Part shown: piece by piece, positions 6,830 through 15,729 of the stretch
Layout: every line of letters starts with the position of its first letter
How positions within the stretch are numbered: position 1 is the stretch's first letter
From: an uncultured Latescibacterota bacterium
Lineage (GTDB): Bacteria; Latescibacterota; UBA2968
NCBI GenBank assembly: GCA_951812755.1
Contig: OX638329.1
Coordinates: 5,154,522-5,218,521 of the forward strand
Reading direction: 5' to 3'
Length of the DNA stretch: 64,000 bases
Notes under the pieces: model-generated
Database searches by the model: none
What the model saw: only the letters and a program-made list of their open reading frames with translations
Told to the model about the DNA's origin: nothing
Position numbers and translations under genes: made by a program

Positions 6830-8302
6830 ATGACACAACACCCAAACATCCTCTTCTGCATTGCCGACGATCAATCCTGGCCCCACGCCAGTGCTTATGG
6901 CTGTCCCTGGGTCAACACCCCGGCTTTTGACCGCGTCGCACGCGAAGGCATTCTCTTTAACAATGCCTTCACACCCAATGCCAAATGCGCCCCATCCAGA
7001 GCCGCTGTCCTCACCGGCCGCTATTCCTGGCAACTTCAAGAAGCATGCAACCACCTCTGCTTTTTCCCATCGGACTACATCACCTATCCCGAACTTTTCA
7101 TCAAAGACGCCGAATACGCCACGGGATTCACCGGCAAAGGCTGGGGACCGGGCGAACCGGGAACTTATCCAGATGGCTCACCGCGCAAACTCGTTGGTCC
7201 CGAACACAGCGACCTCAAACTCAATCCCCCCACAAAAAGCATTGCCAATATAGACTACGCAGCCAATTTCGCGGCTTTTCTCAATGCCAAACCCAGCGAC
7301 CAACCCTTTTGCTTCTGGTATGGCGGCAAAGAACCCCACCGCGGCTACGAATACGGCTCTGGCGTGCGCCTTGGAGGAAAATCCCTCTCTGACATCGACG
7401 AAGTACCCCCCTGCTGGCCAGCAACCGAAGACGTCAAAAACGACATGCTCGACTACGCCTTTGAAATCGAATGGTTCGACAAACACCTGAGCCAAATCCT
7501 CGACATCCTCGAAGAACGCGGCGAACTCGACAACACCCTCATCATGGTCACCTCAGACAATGGCATGCCCTTTCCGCGCATGAAAGGCCAACTCTACGAA
7601 ATAGCCTATCACATGCCATTGGCCGCCATGTGGAAAGGTGTAATCGAACCGGGCCGAATAGTTGACGACCTCATCAACTTCGTTGACTTTGCCCCCACCT
7701 TCCTCGAAGCTGCGGGCATCGACATCCATCCCCAAATCACCGGCAAAAGCCTCATGCCCATCTTCAAATCCAACAAATCGGGCATCATCGACCCGGAGCG
7801 CACCGCCCTCATCTCGGGCAAAGAACGCCACGACATCTGTCGCCCCGGCACCGTGGGCTATCCCATCCGCGGCATCCGCGATCACCATCACCTCTACCTG
7901 CGAAATTTTGAACCCGACCGCTGGCCAGCCGGCAACCCCGAAGTCTATTACCGCAACATCGACGACTCACCCACCAAAACGCGCGTTGTCGAAGAAAAAG
8001 AACAGGGCAATGAGACCTACTGGCAACTCTGCATGGGCAAACGCCCCAAAGAAGAACTCTACGATATCCAGGCTGATCCCCACTGCATCACCAACCTCGC
8101 CGAAAGCACCGACCACCAGACCATCAAAAACGCGCTCTGGCAAAAACTTCGCACAACCCTCAAACAACACGGCGACCCCCGCATGGAAGGTCAGGGCCAC
8201 ATCTTTGACGAATACCCCGTCACCAACCCAGAACAAGAACAAAGGGTCAAAGAACGGTTCCGCATCGCCAGAGAAGCGGGTACTTTCTTTAAAAGCAATT
8301 AA
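6830..8302 (+). CDS. Sulfatase 2
   Basis: A 490-aa type I sulfatase (start MTQHPNILFCIADDQSW). The core is C-A-P-S-R with Cys53 (AKCAPSRAAVLTGRYSW), to be matured to formylglycine. Metal site residues appear as ADDQ at 12-15 and VTSDNGMPFPR near residue 245. The ATG at 6830 follows CCAGGAC; an in-frame ATG at 6767 overlaps the promoter region. No signal peptide. An SDR gene follows after 15 nt. The preference for heparan-, choline- or other sulfated substrates cannot be read here. Confidence 0.93.
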   Translation: MTQHPNILFCIADDQSWPHASAYGCPWVNTPAFDRVAREGILFNNAFTPNAKCAPSRAAVLTGRYSWQLQEACNHLCFFPSDYITYPELFIKDAEYATGFTGKGWGPGEPGTYPDGSPRKLVGPEHSDLKLNPPTKSIANIDYAANFAAFLNAKPSDQPFCFWYGGKEPHRGYEYGSGVRLGGKSLSDIDEVPPCWPATEDVKNDMLDYAFEIEWFDKHLSQILDILEERGELDNTLIMVTSDNGMPFPRMKGQLYEIAYHMPLAAMWKGVIEPGRIVDDLINFVDFAPTFLEAAGIDIHPQITGKSLMPIFKSNKSGIIDPERTALISGKERHDICRPGTVGYPIRGIRDHHHLYLRNFEPDRWPAGNPEVYYRNIDDSPTKTRVVEEKEQGNETYWQLCMGKRPKEELYDIQADPHCITNLAESTDHQTIKNALWQKLRTTLKQHGDPRMEGQGHIFDEYPVTNPEQEQRVKERFRIAREAGTFFKSN

Positions 8303-8317
8303 ATAAGGAGAATTGAT

Positions 8318-9100
8318 ATGGACCTTGGATTGAGAGGAAAAGTCGCGGTTATTACGGGCGGCAGCGAGGGAATCGGCAGGGGAATCGCATCGCAATTCCT
8401 AAAAGAGGGAGCGAAAGTCGCTATTTGCGCGCGACGCGATGATATCTTGCAGCAGGCAGCGGAGGAACTCCGTGCCTCAACTGGTGGTGATGTCCTTGCT
8501 ATCCCTGCTGACGTGACCAAACCGAAAACACTAACGAGCTTCATCAACAGAGCGGTCCAGCATTTCGGACAAATTGACATCCTGGTCAACAACGCCGGCC
8601 GGTCTGCCGCGGGCGCCTTCGGCGATCTGGACGACGATGATTGGCATGCCGATTTAGATCTGAAACTAATGGGAGCTGTGCGTTGTGCGCGTCTGGTCAT
8701 TCCTCAGATGAAACTTGTCGGCGGAGGGCGGATTATCAACGTCACGCATCCCGGGGGCAAACAGCCTGGCGCAGCTTCTTATCCAACCTCCGTGAGCCGC
8801 GCAGCGGGGATAGCAATGACCAAAGCACTATCTAAGGAACTATTGCCTTATAATATCCTCGTAAACACCGTGTGCTTGACCTCTATCAAGAGCGCGCAGG
8901 GAGAACGCGCCTGGAAAGCGGAAGGTTCCCCCGGCACTTTAGAGGAGTATTGGATTGAGCAGGCTGAAGAGCATCCGCTGGGACGTTTAGGTGAACCCTC
9001 TGATGCTGGCGCTCTTGTCGCCTTTCTCGCTTCGGAATGCGCTTCTTTCATTACAGGCACGGCGATTAACCTCGATGGCGGATTGTCCAACGTCGTATAG
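8318..9100 (+). CDS. Atypical short-chain dehydrogenase/reductase
   Basis: A 260-aa SDR with a normal Rossmann start (VITGGSEGIGRG, residues 11-22) and NNAG (91-94). The catalytic YxxxK is missing: the aligned stretch reads T157-S-V-S-R161 (YPTSVSRAAG), and the usual catalytic Ser region is NVTHPGG. Tyr155 is two residues off register. The fold is kept but the canonical Tyr/Lys pair is not, so chemistry may differ or be lost. AAGGAG precedes the ATG at 8318, and the gene trails sulfatase 2 by 15 nt, so it probably belongs to the same operon. Confidence 0.85.
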   Translation: MDLGLRGKVAVITGGSEGIGRGIASQFLKEGAKVAICARRDDILQQAAEELRASTGGDVLAIPADVTKPKTLTSFINRAVQHFGQIDILVNNAGRSAAGAFGDLDDDDWHADLDLKLMGAVRCARLVIPQMKLVGGGRIINVTHPGGKQPGAASYPTSVSRAAGIAMTKALSKELLPYNILVNTVCLTSIKSAQGERAWKAEGSPGTLEEYWIEQAEEHPLGRLGEPSDAGALVAFLASECASFITGTAINLDGGLSNVV

Positions 9101-9107
9101 ACGCGTG

Positions 9108-9908
9108 TCAATATCCTATGCTGTGCAAATAATCGCGATTGGACTTTGCCGCTTCTGCTGCAGGTTTAGGCGGATAGGGGCGGTCAAGCTCTACAGACAC
9201 CCACCCATCGTAGCCCACTTCCTCCAACTTCTCCAACGCTGCCCGTGCGTCAAACCCCATATTCCCCGCGCCGAGTTCTGCGAATCGCGCTTCCTCATTA
9301 AACTGTCCCGTGCGGTGATTCCATGTCGCGGGATCATTGGCATGCACATCCTTCAAATGCACATGTCCAATCCGATCTCGCAACACATCGCGTTCAAAAA
9401 CCTGCATCGGATCGCTACCCGCCGCCAGCATGTGTCCCGTATCGTAGAGCAACCACAAATCGGGCGCAGCCGTCATCAATCTCTCGGCATCCTCAACCGT
9501 CTCGATCAGCGTCCGCATATGCGCGTGGTGAAAACCCTTCACATTGTGCGCCGTGCAATATGCCAGCACCTCATCGAGAGAACGAGCCGCATTCTCAACA
9601 TCTTCATCGCTCGGATCATCGCCCCCCCACATCGCGCGACGACACGACGGCACCTCTGCCGCATCATTGCCCAACGCGATATTGTACCGAACCCGATCGA
9701 GCGGGCTCGGTCCCCCCACATTGACCAGATGCAAACCATTCTTCCTCGCGAGATTGGCTTTATCGACCAGATCATCGCCACTGTCAATCTTCAACCCCTC
9801 CACTCCATCCCACCCGGCCTTGGCCACCTCTGCCAACACCTTCTCGGGATTTTCGTGCTGCTCTCCTCGAAACTGAATCAAATGACAAGCCAGTCTAAAT
9901 TTGCCCAT
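9108..9908 (-). CDS. Sugar phosphate isomerase/epimerase family protein
   Basis: A 266-aa xylose-isomerase-like TIM barrel (start MGKFRLACHLIQFRGEQ). Metal-ligand positions are visible in GFHHAHMRTLIET, LLYDTGHMLAAG, IGHVHLKDVH and VSVELDRPYP. Family members isomerise or epimerise ketoses, inositol derivatives or 3-oxo-sugars. The ATG at 9908 has AAAGGA upstream; the open frame further right is low-complexity repeat translation and is rejected. It converges with the SDR gene, with only 7 nt between the two stops. Confidence 0.85.
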   Translation of the reverse strand: MGKFRLACHLIQFRGEQHENPEKVLAEVAKAGWDGVEGLKIDSGDDLVDKANLARKNGLHLVNVGGPSPLDRVRYNIALGNDAAEVPSCRRAMWGGDDPSDEDVENAARSLDEVLAYCTAHNVKGFHHAHMRTLIETVEDAERLMTAAPDLWLLYDTGHMLAAGSDPMQVFERDVLRDRIGHVHLKDVHANDPATWNHRTGQFNEEARFAELGAGNMGFDARAALEKLEEVGYDGWVSVELDRPYPPKPAAEAAKSNRDYLHSIGY

Positions 9909-9934
9909 ATTTATGTCCTTTCTGAAAAAGCGGT

Positions 9935-10020
9935 TAAAGGTAAGACGTAAGAGGTAAGAGGCAACCCCCGTCAGAATCAGGATGGTCAGGATGGAAGGAT
10001 GATCAGGATTAAAACCAACC
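9935..10020. repeat. Heptamer-type and TCAGGAT tandem repeats
   Basis: GTAAGAC-GTAAGAG-GTAAGAG occurs near 9940-9962, followed by several ATCAGGAT/GTCAGGAT units up to about 10009. Non-coding by appearance. Confidence 0.5.
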
Positions 10021-10038
10021 CCCAGTCCCCGTTTTTCT

Positions 10039-10674
10039 TCATTCATCCACCGTCCGATGCGCGAAGGCATTCCACACACCAGCCAGATCGTGAACAGCCT
10101 TAAACATCGGATACAGCGCGCTCCACATCGCATCTCGCGCTTTGAATGCGGCTTCCAAATCTCCCTCTGCGAATGCCTTCTTAAAAACCTCAACTTGTGC
10201 GCGCTGTGTCTCTGCGGTCTCCTCTACACGCGCGACAAAATCTTCCACAGATTGCAAATGTTCATCTGCTCTTACGCCTGCATCAACGCTCAAATCCGGC
10301 GCCTGATCAAAAGAAAAAGAATTCGCAAACCGAGGCGGCTCCTTCTCCCCCCCTGCCGTCCAATATGTATGCGTAGGCAAAATATGCGGCGTCACCGACA
10401 AATACATAATCACCTCATCATCGCCCACATTGCGCACCGTATGCGCCTCATCCGTCAGTGCAATACACATCTGCCCGGGACCCAACACCTCCTTGTGCCC
10501 TTCGATATCAAACTCTGCCTGCCCTTGTAAAATCAGAAAAATCTCGTGCCCCAAATCGTGCGTATGGCTCTGATTGAACTGCCCCACCTCCATCTTCAAA
10601 AAACGCGAACGAATCTGGGGCGTCACCAGCATATTCGTAATATCCTTGCGATAGTCAAAAACTTGAAATGGCAT
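10039..10674 (-). CDS. Cupin-domain protein
   Basis: A 211-aa protein. Residues about 25-95 form a conserved cupin barrel: FNQSHTHDLGHEIFLILQG holds the first metal motif (His, His, Glu), and the second motif includes LTDEAHTVRN. The C-terminal half is a separate helical region (FVARVEETAETQRAQ, FKAVHDLAGVWNAF) without a family I know. Cupins in such islands act as sugar-binding regulators or small-molecule dioxygenases/isomerases. The gene reads left, 130 nt before the sugar isomerase. Confidence 0.8.
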   Translation of the reverse strand: MPFQVFDYRKDITNMLVTPQIRSRFLKMEVGQFNQSHTHDLGHEIFLILQGQAEFDIEGHKEVLGPGQMCIALTDEAHTVRNVGDDEVIMYLSVTPHILPTHTYWTAGGEKEPPRFANSFSFDQAPDLSVDAGVRADEHLQSVEDFVARVEETAETQRAQVEVFKKAFAEGDLEAAFKARDAMWSALYPMFKAVHDLAGVWNAFAHRTVDE

Positions 10675-10826
10675 AATGTCCTCCTTATTAGATCGCGGAT
10701 GAAACGGATGAAAGGATTGCGCGGATTCGAGGTGAGCAGCAGGTGATTACTCCCAACGCCCTTACGCCGCGTAACATGAGATCCCAAATGGTTCTTGCTT
10801 CACCCCTCCAAACGTAACATATTATG

Positions 10827-10944
10827 AACTGATGTTACTTCACCGTGAACTGGTCTGGTCCCGTGTAAAACCATCACGGGATGACGCAACCCGTTGTACA
10901 TCGCTCCTTAATTCCTAATTTTTAATTTTTAATTCTTAATTCCC
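10827..10944. repeat. Intergenic repeats: ACTGATGTTAC motif and TTAATTT heptamers
   Basis: The 272-nt gap before the DUF6785-like gene holds AACTGATGTTAC (10827-10838), a GAACTGGTCTGG stretch, and a degenerate period-7 TTAATTT/TTAATTC array at about 10911-10940. Related pieces recur near 39450-39504 and 46508-46539. Confidence 0.5.
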
Positions 10945-10946
10945 AC

Positions 10947-12893
10947 ATGAGCCTACCCAATCCCGCGCCACAGCCTGACCCCGCGTCACACATCACCACC
11001 CGCGCCATTATCGTTGGCCTGATCCTGACCATAGTCATCTGCTATTTTGCCACCGACACCACCTATCGCCTTCGCGCATCCCGCGTATCTCTGGGCCACA
11101 TGCCCATGTCATTGTGGCTGCCATTCCTCCTCATCTTCTTGATCAATCCCCTGCTCAAAAAAATCCGGGAAAACTGGATGCTTCGCCCACACGAATTGGG
11201 ACTCATCCTCTGCATGGGATTTATTGGCAGCGTCTTTCCCACCAAAAACGTCGCCGGACGCCTGATCGCCGTTCTCGCCAGCCCCTATTACAAAGCCACG
11301 CCGGAAAACCGATGGGCGGAATTTACCCACGAACACATCCAGCCCTGGGCAGTACCCAGCAATCGCGCGGGCGACATCACCAATTTGTGGGAGGGATTGC
11401 CAGCGCATCTCTCCACCCCCTATCACGTCTGGGCTGTGCCGCTCTTCTGGTGGTTCACATTTTTCTTCGCGCTATTCATCGCCTGTTTGTGCATCACCGT
11501 CATCTTGCGCAAGCAATGGGTCGAACACGAACGCATCACCTTTCCCCTCGCGCAATTGCCCGTCCTGATGATTCAGGATACAGCGTCGGGACAAATCGGA
11601 TTTTTCAAAAACAAATTATTCTGGACGGGATTTGGCATCGGCCTATTCATCTTATCCTGGAATATCCTGCCCCTCTTCTGGCACAATCTCCCAATCATAC
11701 CCATTGGTCCCACCCATAGCACCGCCATCTCATTTGGGCACGACTTTCCACCGCTACAAATCAAATTCAACTTTGTCATGGCGGCCTTTGGATATCTCAC
11801 CAACCTCGAAGTCCTGCTCTCCATCTGGCTATTCCACGTGCTCTCGCTCATCGAAATCGGCGCATTAAACCGCTTTGGCATCACAGTGGGCAGAGACTTT
11901 GGCAGCGGGCTATTGCTACAGCAAGTCGGTGGCTTCATCGCATTTGCCCTGTTTGGCCTCTTCATGGCGCGGCAGCATATTGGAACCGTCATCCGCGCAC
12001 TCTGGCAACCCGATGCCCAGGACAAAACCGAACTCCTGTCTTACCGCACAGCTGTAATCGGCCTGATCATCTCACTCATCTATGCCAGCGCCTGGATGTA
12101 CGCGCTGGGCATCTCCCTGTTGGGCATTGCAGTACAACTCGGCCTGCTCTTGATCTACTTCATCGGCCTGGCCAAAATCGTCGCAGAAACCGGCCTCGTA
12201 TATGTCGAAACCCCACTGCGAACCCAGGAACTCGCCGCCGCCGCGCTCGGCACAAACGTGCAAACCCCCGACCACGTCGGCATGGCACTATCGGCCAACA
12301 GCGTGGAAAGCCACCGCGAATACATCCTCCCATCTTTAACTCACACCGCCAAAATCCACGACGTATTTCGCTGGCCGCGCAATCGCATGGTCGCCGCCTT
12401 AATGCTCGCCTTTATCATCGGCTTTGCCGTCTCAATTATCTATACCCTCAACCTCTGCTACGGCGCAACCGGCGCCGCCAACATCCGCCACGTCTTTGTA
12501 TTCGGCGGATACAGCCAGCGCATGTTCGACCGCGTCGTCTCCTGGGCATCGGAACCGACCTTTTTTGGGCGCGTTGAATGGCAATTTCTGGCTGCTGGCG
12601 CGCTCGGCACCCTGTTTTTGGGCCTCATGCGCTTGCGCTTTGCGTGGTGGCCCCTCCATCCAGTGGGATTTACGGTGGGATATGTCTATCCCGTCAGAGT
12701 CACCGCCTTCACCGTCTTTCTCGTCTGGGCATTCAAATCCATCGTATTGCGCATCGGCGGCATTCGGCTCTACCGCAATTTGCAACCCTTCTTCATCGGC
12801 CTCTTAATCGGCTACACCCTCGGCGTTGGCCTCTCCACACTCGTAGATCACATCTACTTCCCCGGCAACGGTCACATGGTGCATTCCTGGTAA
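10947..12893 (+). CDS. DUF6785-like polytopic membrane protein
   Basis: A 648-aa integral membrane protein with roughly a dozen or more hydrophobic segments, such as IIVGLILTIVICYFA near the N-terminus, LFWWFTFFFALFIACLCIT, and LGTLFLGLMRLRFAWWPLHP near the C-terminus. It is paralogous to the gene at 19257-21185: both share RKQWxEHERxxFP, a GVxxxLVDxxFFPGNGH-like tail and the WPLHPxGFT motif. I recall this family as DUF6785/DUF6784, common near sulfatases and glycan genes in Planctomycetes and Poribacteria, and resembling OPT-type transporters. A transport role is inference. It stands alone on the plus strand. Confidence 0.8.
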   Translation: MSLPNPAPQPDPASHITTRAIIVGLILTIVICYFATDTTYRLRASRVSLGHMPMSLWLPFLLIFLINPLLKKIRENWMLRPHELGLILCMGFIGSVFPTKNVAGRLIAVLASPYYKATPENRWAEFTHEHIQPWAVPSNRAGDITNLWEGLPAHLSTPYHVWAVPLFWWFTFFFALFIACLCITVILRKQWVEHERITFPLAQLPVLMIQDTASGQIGFFKNKLFWTGFGIGLFILSWNILPLFWHNLPIIPIGPTHSTAISFGHDFPPLQIKFNFVMAAFGYLTNLEVLLSIWLFHVLSLIEIGALNRFGITVGRDFGSGLLLQQVGGFIAFALFGLFMARQHIGTVIRALWQPDAQDKTELLSYRTAVIGLIISLIYASAWMYALGISLLGIAVQLGLLLIYFIGLAKIVAETGLVYVETPLRTQELAAAALGTNVQTPDHVGMALSANSVESHREYILPSLTHTAKIHDVFRWPRNRMVAALMLAFIIGFAVSIIYTLNLCYGATGAANIRHVFVFGGYSQRMFDRVVSWASEPTFFGRVEWQFLAAGALGTLFLGLMRLRFAWWPLHPVGFTVGYVYPVRVTAFTVFLVWAFKSIVLRIGGIRLYRNLQPFFIGLLIGYTLGVGLSTLVDHIYFPGNGHMVHSW

Positions 12894-12949
12894 ATCGCGG
12901 CAGGGATGTCGCTCCTACAGTATCGTAGGAGGGAAATCCTTTTCCCGAC
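12894..12949. repeat. Compound hairpin repeat, copy A (permuted)
   Basis: This repeat starts directly after the stop of the DUF6785-like gene. It contains GCGGCAGGGATGTCGC, then CTCCTAC-AGTATC-GTAGGAG, then GGGAAATCCTTTTCCC. The same two hairpin modules occur in the opposite order at 32169-32222. Confidence 0.7.
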
Positions 12950-12999
12950 TCTGCCAAAAGATTCCCTGTTGCAGTGTTAGCTCATTATACAAACACCAA

Positions 13000-13027
13000 A
13001 AAGGGTCGTCACCACGCGATGACGACC
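13000..13027 (-). terminator. Rho-independent terminator of the leftward sulfatase operon
   Basis: GGTCGTCA (13004-13011) and TGACGACC (13020-13027) form an 8-bp stem with an 8-nt loop. On the minus strand it is followed by CTTTTTGG. It lies 96 nt after the sulfatase stop. A second 8-bp hairpin, ATCGCGGC/GCCGCGAT, is at 13040-13064. Confidence 0.6.
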
Positions 13028-13122
13028 AAAATCTTCTGGATCGCGGCTAACATCATGCCGCGATGACAACTTTGACGACCGGGCTGATTCATGCTTAAGG
13101 TTAATTCATTTCTTGATTCCGC

Positions 13123-14631
13123 TCAGGCTGGCTCTCGAAATGCCAATTCCCGGATAGTATTTACATACGGATGCCCCGTCTCCTCTAACCAGCTCAAAAT
13201 ACGGTCTCGCATCAATGCGGCGCGTGCGCGATCTCGATACGCCAGATTGTGTTCCTCATGGGGATCATCCGCCAGATTGTAAAGCTCGTCCAAATCGCGC
13301 ACATCATCGCTCAGAGGCTTCCAATTCAGCACAAACTTCCACGCGCCCTGCCTGAGCATCACGCCCCGATTCATCAAATCCGTAAAAATCTCTTCCCGCG
13401 CAACATCGCGCTCGCCCCGCAAAATACCGCCTATACTCTCACCATCCACCCCCTCTGGAATATCCACACCCGCCAGATCCAGCAGCGTGGGCATCACATC
13501 CACACTGCTATTCAAAGAAGTGTTCACAGACCCCGCTTCAATTCGCCCGGGCCACCGCACCAAACACGGCACCTTCATCAACGTATCATAGCCACAATAC
13601 GTCAACTTATACACCATACCAAACTGCCCCACCATATCGCCGTGATCCGACACAAACATCACAATCGTATTATCCGCCTGCCCATTGGCATCCAGCGCGT
13701 TGAGCACCCGCTCAATTTGTGCGTCGATATAACTCACATATCCCCAATAACGCCGAATATAGTCCCGTACCTCATCTCTTGACCAGACATCGCGCACATA
13801 AGTACGGGCATTATCCCATTGAAAACGCGGCTTATCCTCCAATGGCGCATCGTAATTATCGGGCAGGGGCACATCGTCCAAATCGTACATCACATCCCAT
13901 GGCTCGGGCGGACAAACGGGCAAATGCGGTCCGTAAAAAGACAATACTGCACAAAAGGCATTATCCCGATTTGCATTGAGAAACGACACCATCTCATCGG
14001 CAAAAAAGTGCGCCATGTGGTGATCCTCTCCCAACAAGCTCACACTGTGCTCCCGGTCTGGGGCACTCGGCGCTGCCTGGTGATTGCCCACGCGAGGCAA
14101 ATTTTTAACCTCATCGGGCAAATCAGTCGTCTGCAAATACGCTTTGAAATGCCTCCAGCCCCCAACCCAGTGATCAAATCCACTGCGAGATTCATCCTCG
14201 CCTGTGCCGCCTTCCACCTGTACAAACTCAAAATCGCGTGTATTATCTACCCGTTTTTGCACCCAGCAATCGTCAAACGGACCGCGTCCTGAAAGCCCGC
14301 GATACATATTTCCACCCAAATGCCACTTGCCAACCCACGCGGTTTGATAGCCCGCATCGCGAAATGTATTGCCTATTGACGGCAACGCATCGTCCAGTTC
14401 CACATTATTGGTCACCACCCCGTGGTTGTGCGTATAGCGGCCCGTCAAATACGTCGCTCGAGACGGCGTACACGGAAACGCCGCAATATAAAAATTGTCA
14501 AACCGCATGCCCTCGCGCGCCATGCGGTCCTGCGCGGGTGTTTTAACAACCGAATTCCCATAACAACCGATGGTCGATACCGGTTGCTGATCCGTCATAA
14601 TCAAAAGCACATTTGGACGATCACCGGACAT
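13123..14631 (-). CDS. Sulfatase 3
   Basis: A 502-aa type I sulfatase. The core is C-T-P-S-R with Cys54 (AAFPCTPSRATYLTGRYTHNHG); the metal strand is NVLLIMTDQQPVSTIG and the second metal segment is MFVSDHGDMVGQFGM. No signal peptide is obvious. It is the last gene of a leftward operon (19257 to 13123) with lactonase, leuB-like, nagB, D-aminoacylase-like and DUF6785-like genes. In that setting, desulfation of an amino sugar or glycosaminoglycan fragment is a reasonable guess, but it is not shown by the sequence. Confidence 0.93.
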   Translation of the reverse strand: MSGDRPNVLLIMTDQQPVSTIGCYGNSVVKTPAQDRMAREGMRFDNFYIAAFPCTPSRATYLTGRYTHNHGVVTNNVELDDALPSIGNTFRDAGYQTAWVGKWHLGGNMYRGLSGRGPFDDCWVQKRVDNTRDFEFVQVEGGTGEDESRSGFDHWVGGWRHFKAYLQTTDLPDEVKNLPRVGNHQAAPSAPDREHSVSLLGEDHHMAHFFADEMVSFLNANRDNAFCAVLSFYGPHLPVCPPEPWDVMYDLDDVPLPDNYDAPLEDKPRFQWDNARTYVRDVWSRDEVRDYIRRYWGYVSYIDAQIERVLNALDANGQADNTIVMFVSDHGDMVGQFGMVYKLTYCGYDTLMKVPCLVRWPGRIEAGSVNTSLNSSVDVMPTLLDLAGVDIPEGVDGESIGGILRGERDVAREEIFTDLMNRGVMLRQGAWKFVLNWKPLSDDVRDLDELYNLADDPHEEHNLAYRDRARAALMRDRILSWLEETGHPYVNTIRELAFREPA

Positions 14632-14646
14632 TGTAATCCCCTCCTT

Positions 14647-15717
14647 CTACGCCAAAAATTTCAGGCAAACGGGCATAGGCACTTCCACGACATGCCCGGT
14701 CTCTGTCAATTTTCCGGTCTCTCGGTCAATGGCGAAAGACACAATCGTATCGCTACTTTGATTCTCTGCCAGCAAGTAATTGCCATCGGGCGAAAGCGCA
14801 ATATTGCGCGGCGTTTGTCCGCCAGTGGAATGAATATCGACCAGCGTCAAATGACCGCTGGACTCGTCAACCGCAAAAATGGCGACACTATCGTGCCCGC
14901 GATTTGACCCATACACAAACAAACCATCGGACGAAACGTGAATATCCGCCGTATGACTCGTATCTGAAAAATCCCCGGGCAATGTGGCGATAGATAGCAA
15001 CTCGGTCAACGCACCGATCTCTGCATGATATGCATAGGCATTGACAGTATTCCCGATTTCATTGATCAAATAGGCGTATTGTCCCCCTGGATGAAAAGCA
15101 AAATGGCGCGGACCCTCACCGGGTGCAACAGAGACAGATGGCGGGTCATTAGCAACGAGTTTGCCGTTTTCGAGATCGAGCTCAAAAATCAACACCTTGT
15201 CCAAACCGAGATCGGCAACATAAACGCGCTTGTTATCCGGCGAAATATTCGCAGAATGGGCGTGGGGTCCTTGCTGCCGTTGCGGATTGACACTACTGCC
15301 CTCGTGCTGAATAAAATCCGACGCCTCACCCAACGCGCCGTCTTCCCCAATGGGCAACATACAGGTGCTACCCCCACCGTAATTTGCCACCACAGCATAG
15401 CGACCCGTCGCATCGATATTCAAATGACAGGGACCCGTACCCCTTGTCGATTGCCGATTGATAAATGTAAGTTCTGCGGCTTCCGCATCAATGGCATACG
15501 CGCTAATTGCCCCCGCGCTCTCGCCATTGTATTCACTGATCTCATTGACCGCATAGAGAAATCGCCCATTGGGATGAATGGCGAGAAATGTCGGATTCTC
15601 ACTCTCAATGCTATTCGCCGGGATAAGTTCGCCGGTCTCGGTATTGAATCGGTGAATGTAAATACCTTTGCTGCCAGTGCGGGTATAAGTGCCAATAAAA
15701 GCGATGATATTGCTCAT
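14647..15717 (-). CDS. Lactonase family protein (6-phosphogluconolactonase/YbhE type)
   Basis: A 356-aa seven-bladed beta-propeller lactonase. Repeated blade motifs are visible: PTFLAIHPNGRFLYAVNE, GPCHLNIDATGRYAVVANYGGG, HSANISPDNKRVYVADLG, PRHFAFHPGGQYAYLINE, and PRNIALSPDGNYLLAENQ. The N-terminus IAFIGTYTRTGSKGIYIHRF is characteristic. It hydrolyses sugar lactones produced by sugar dehydrogenases. The gene sits 12 nt after leuB and 15 nt before sulfatase 3 in the same operon. Confidence 0.9.
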   Translation of the reverse strand: MSNIIAFIGTYTRTGSKGIYIHRFNTETGELIPANSIESENPTFLAIHPNGRFLYAVNEISEYNGESAGAISAYAIDAEAAELTFINRQSTRGTGPCHLNIDATGRYAVVANYGGGSTCMLPIGEDGALGEASDFIQHEGSSVNPQRQQGPHAHSANISPDNKRVYVADLGLDKVLIFELDLENGKLVANDPPSVSVAPGEGPRHFAFHPGGQYAYLINEIGNTVNAYAYHAEIGALTELLSIATLPGDFSDTSHTADIHVSSDGLFVYGSNRGHDSVAIFAVDESSGHLTLVDIHSTGGQTPRNIALSPDGNYLLAENQSSDTIVSFAIDRETGKLTETGHVVEVPMPVCLKFLA

Positions 15718-15729
15718 GGTAAATCTCCT

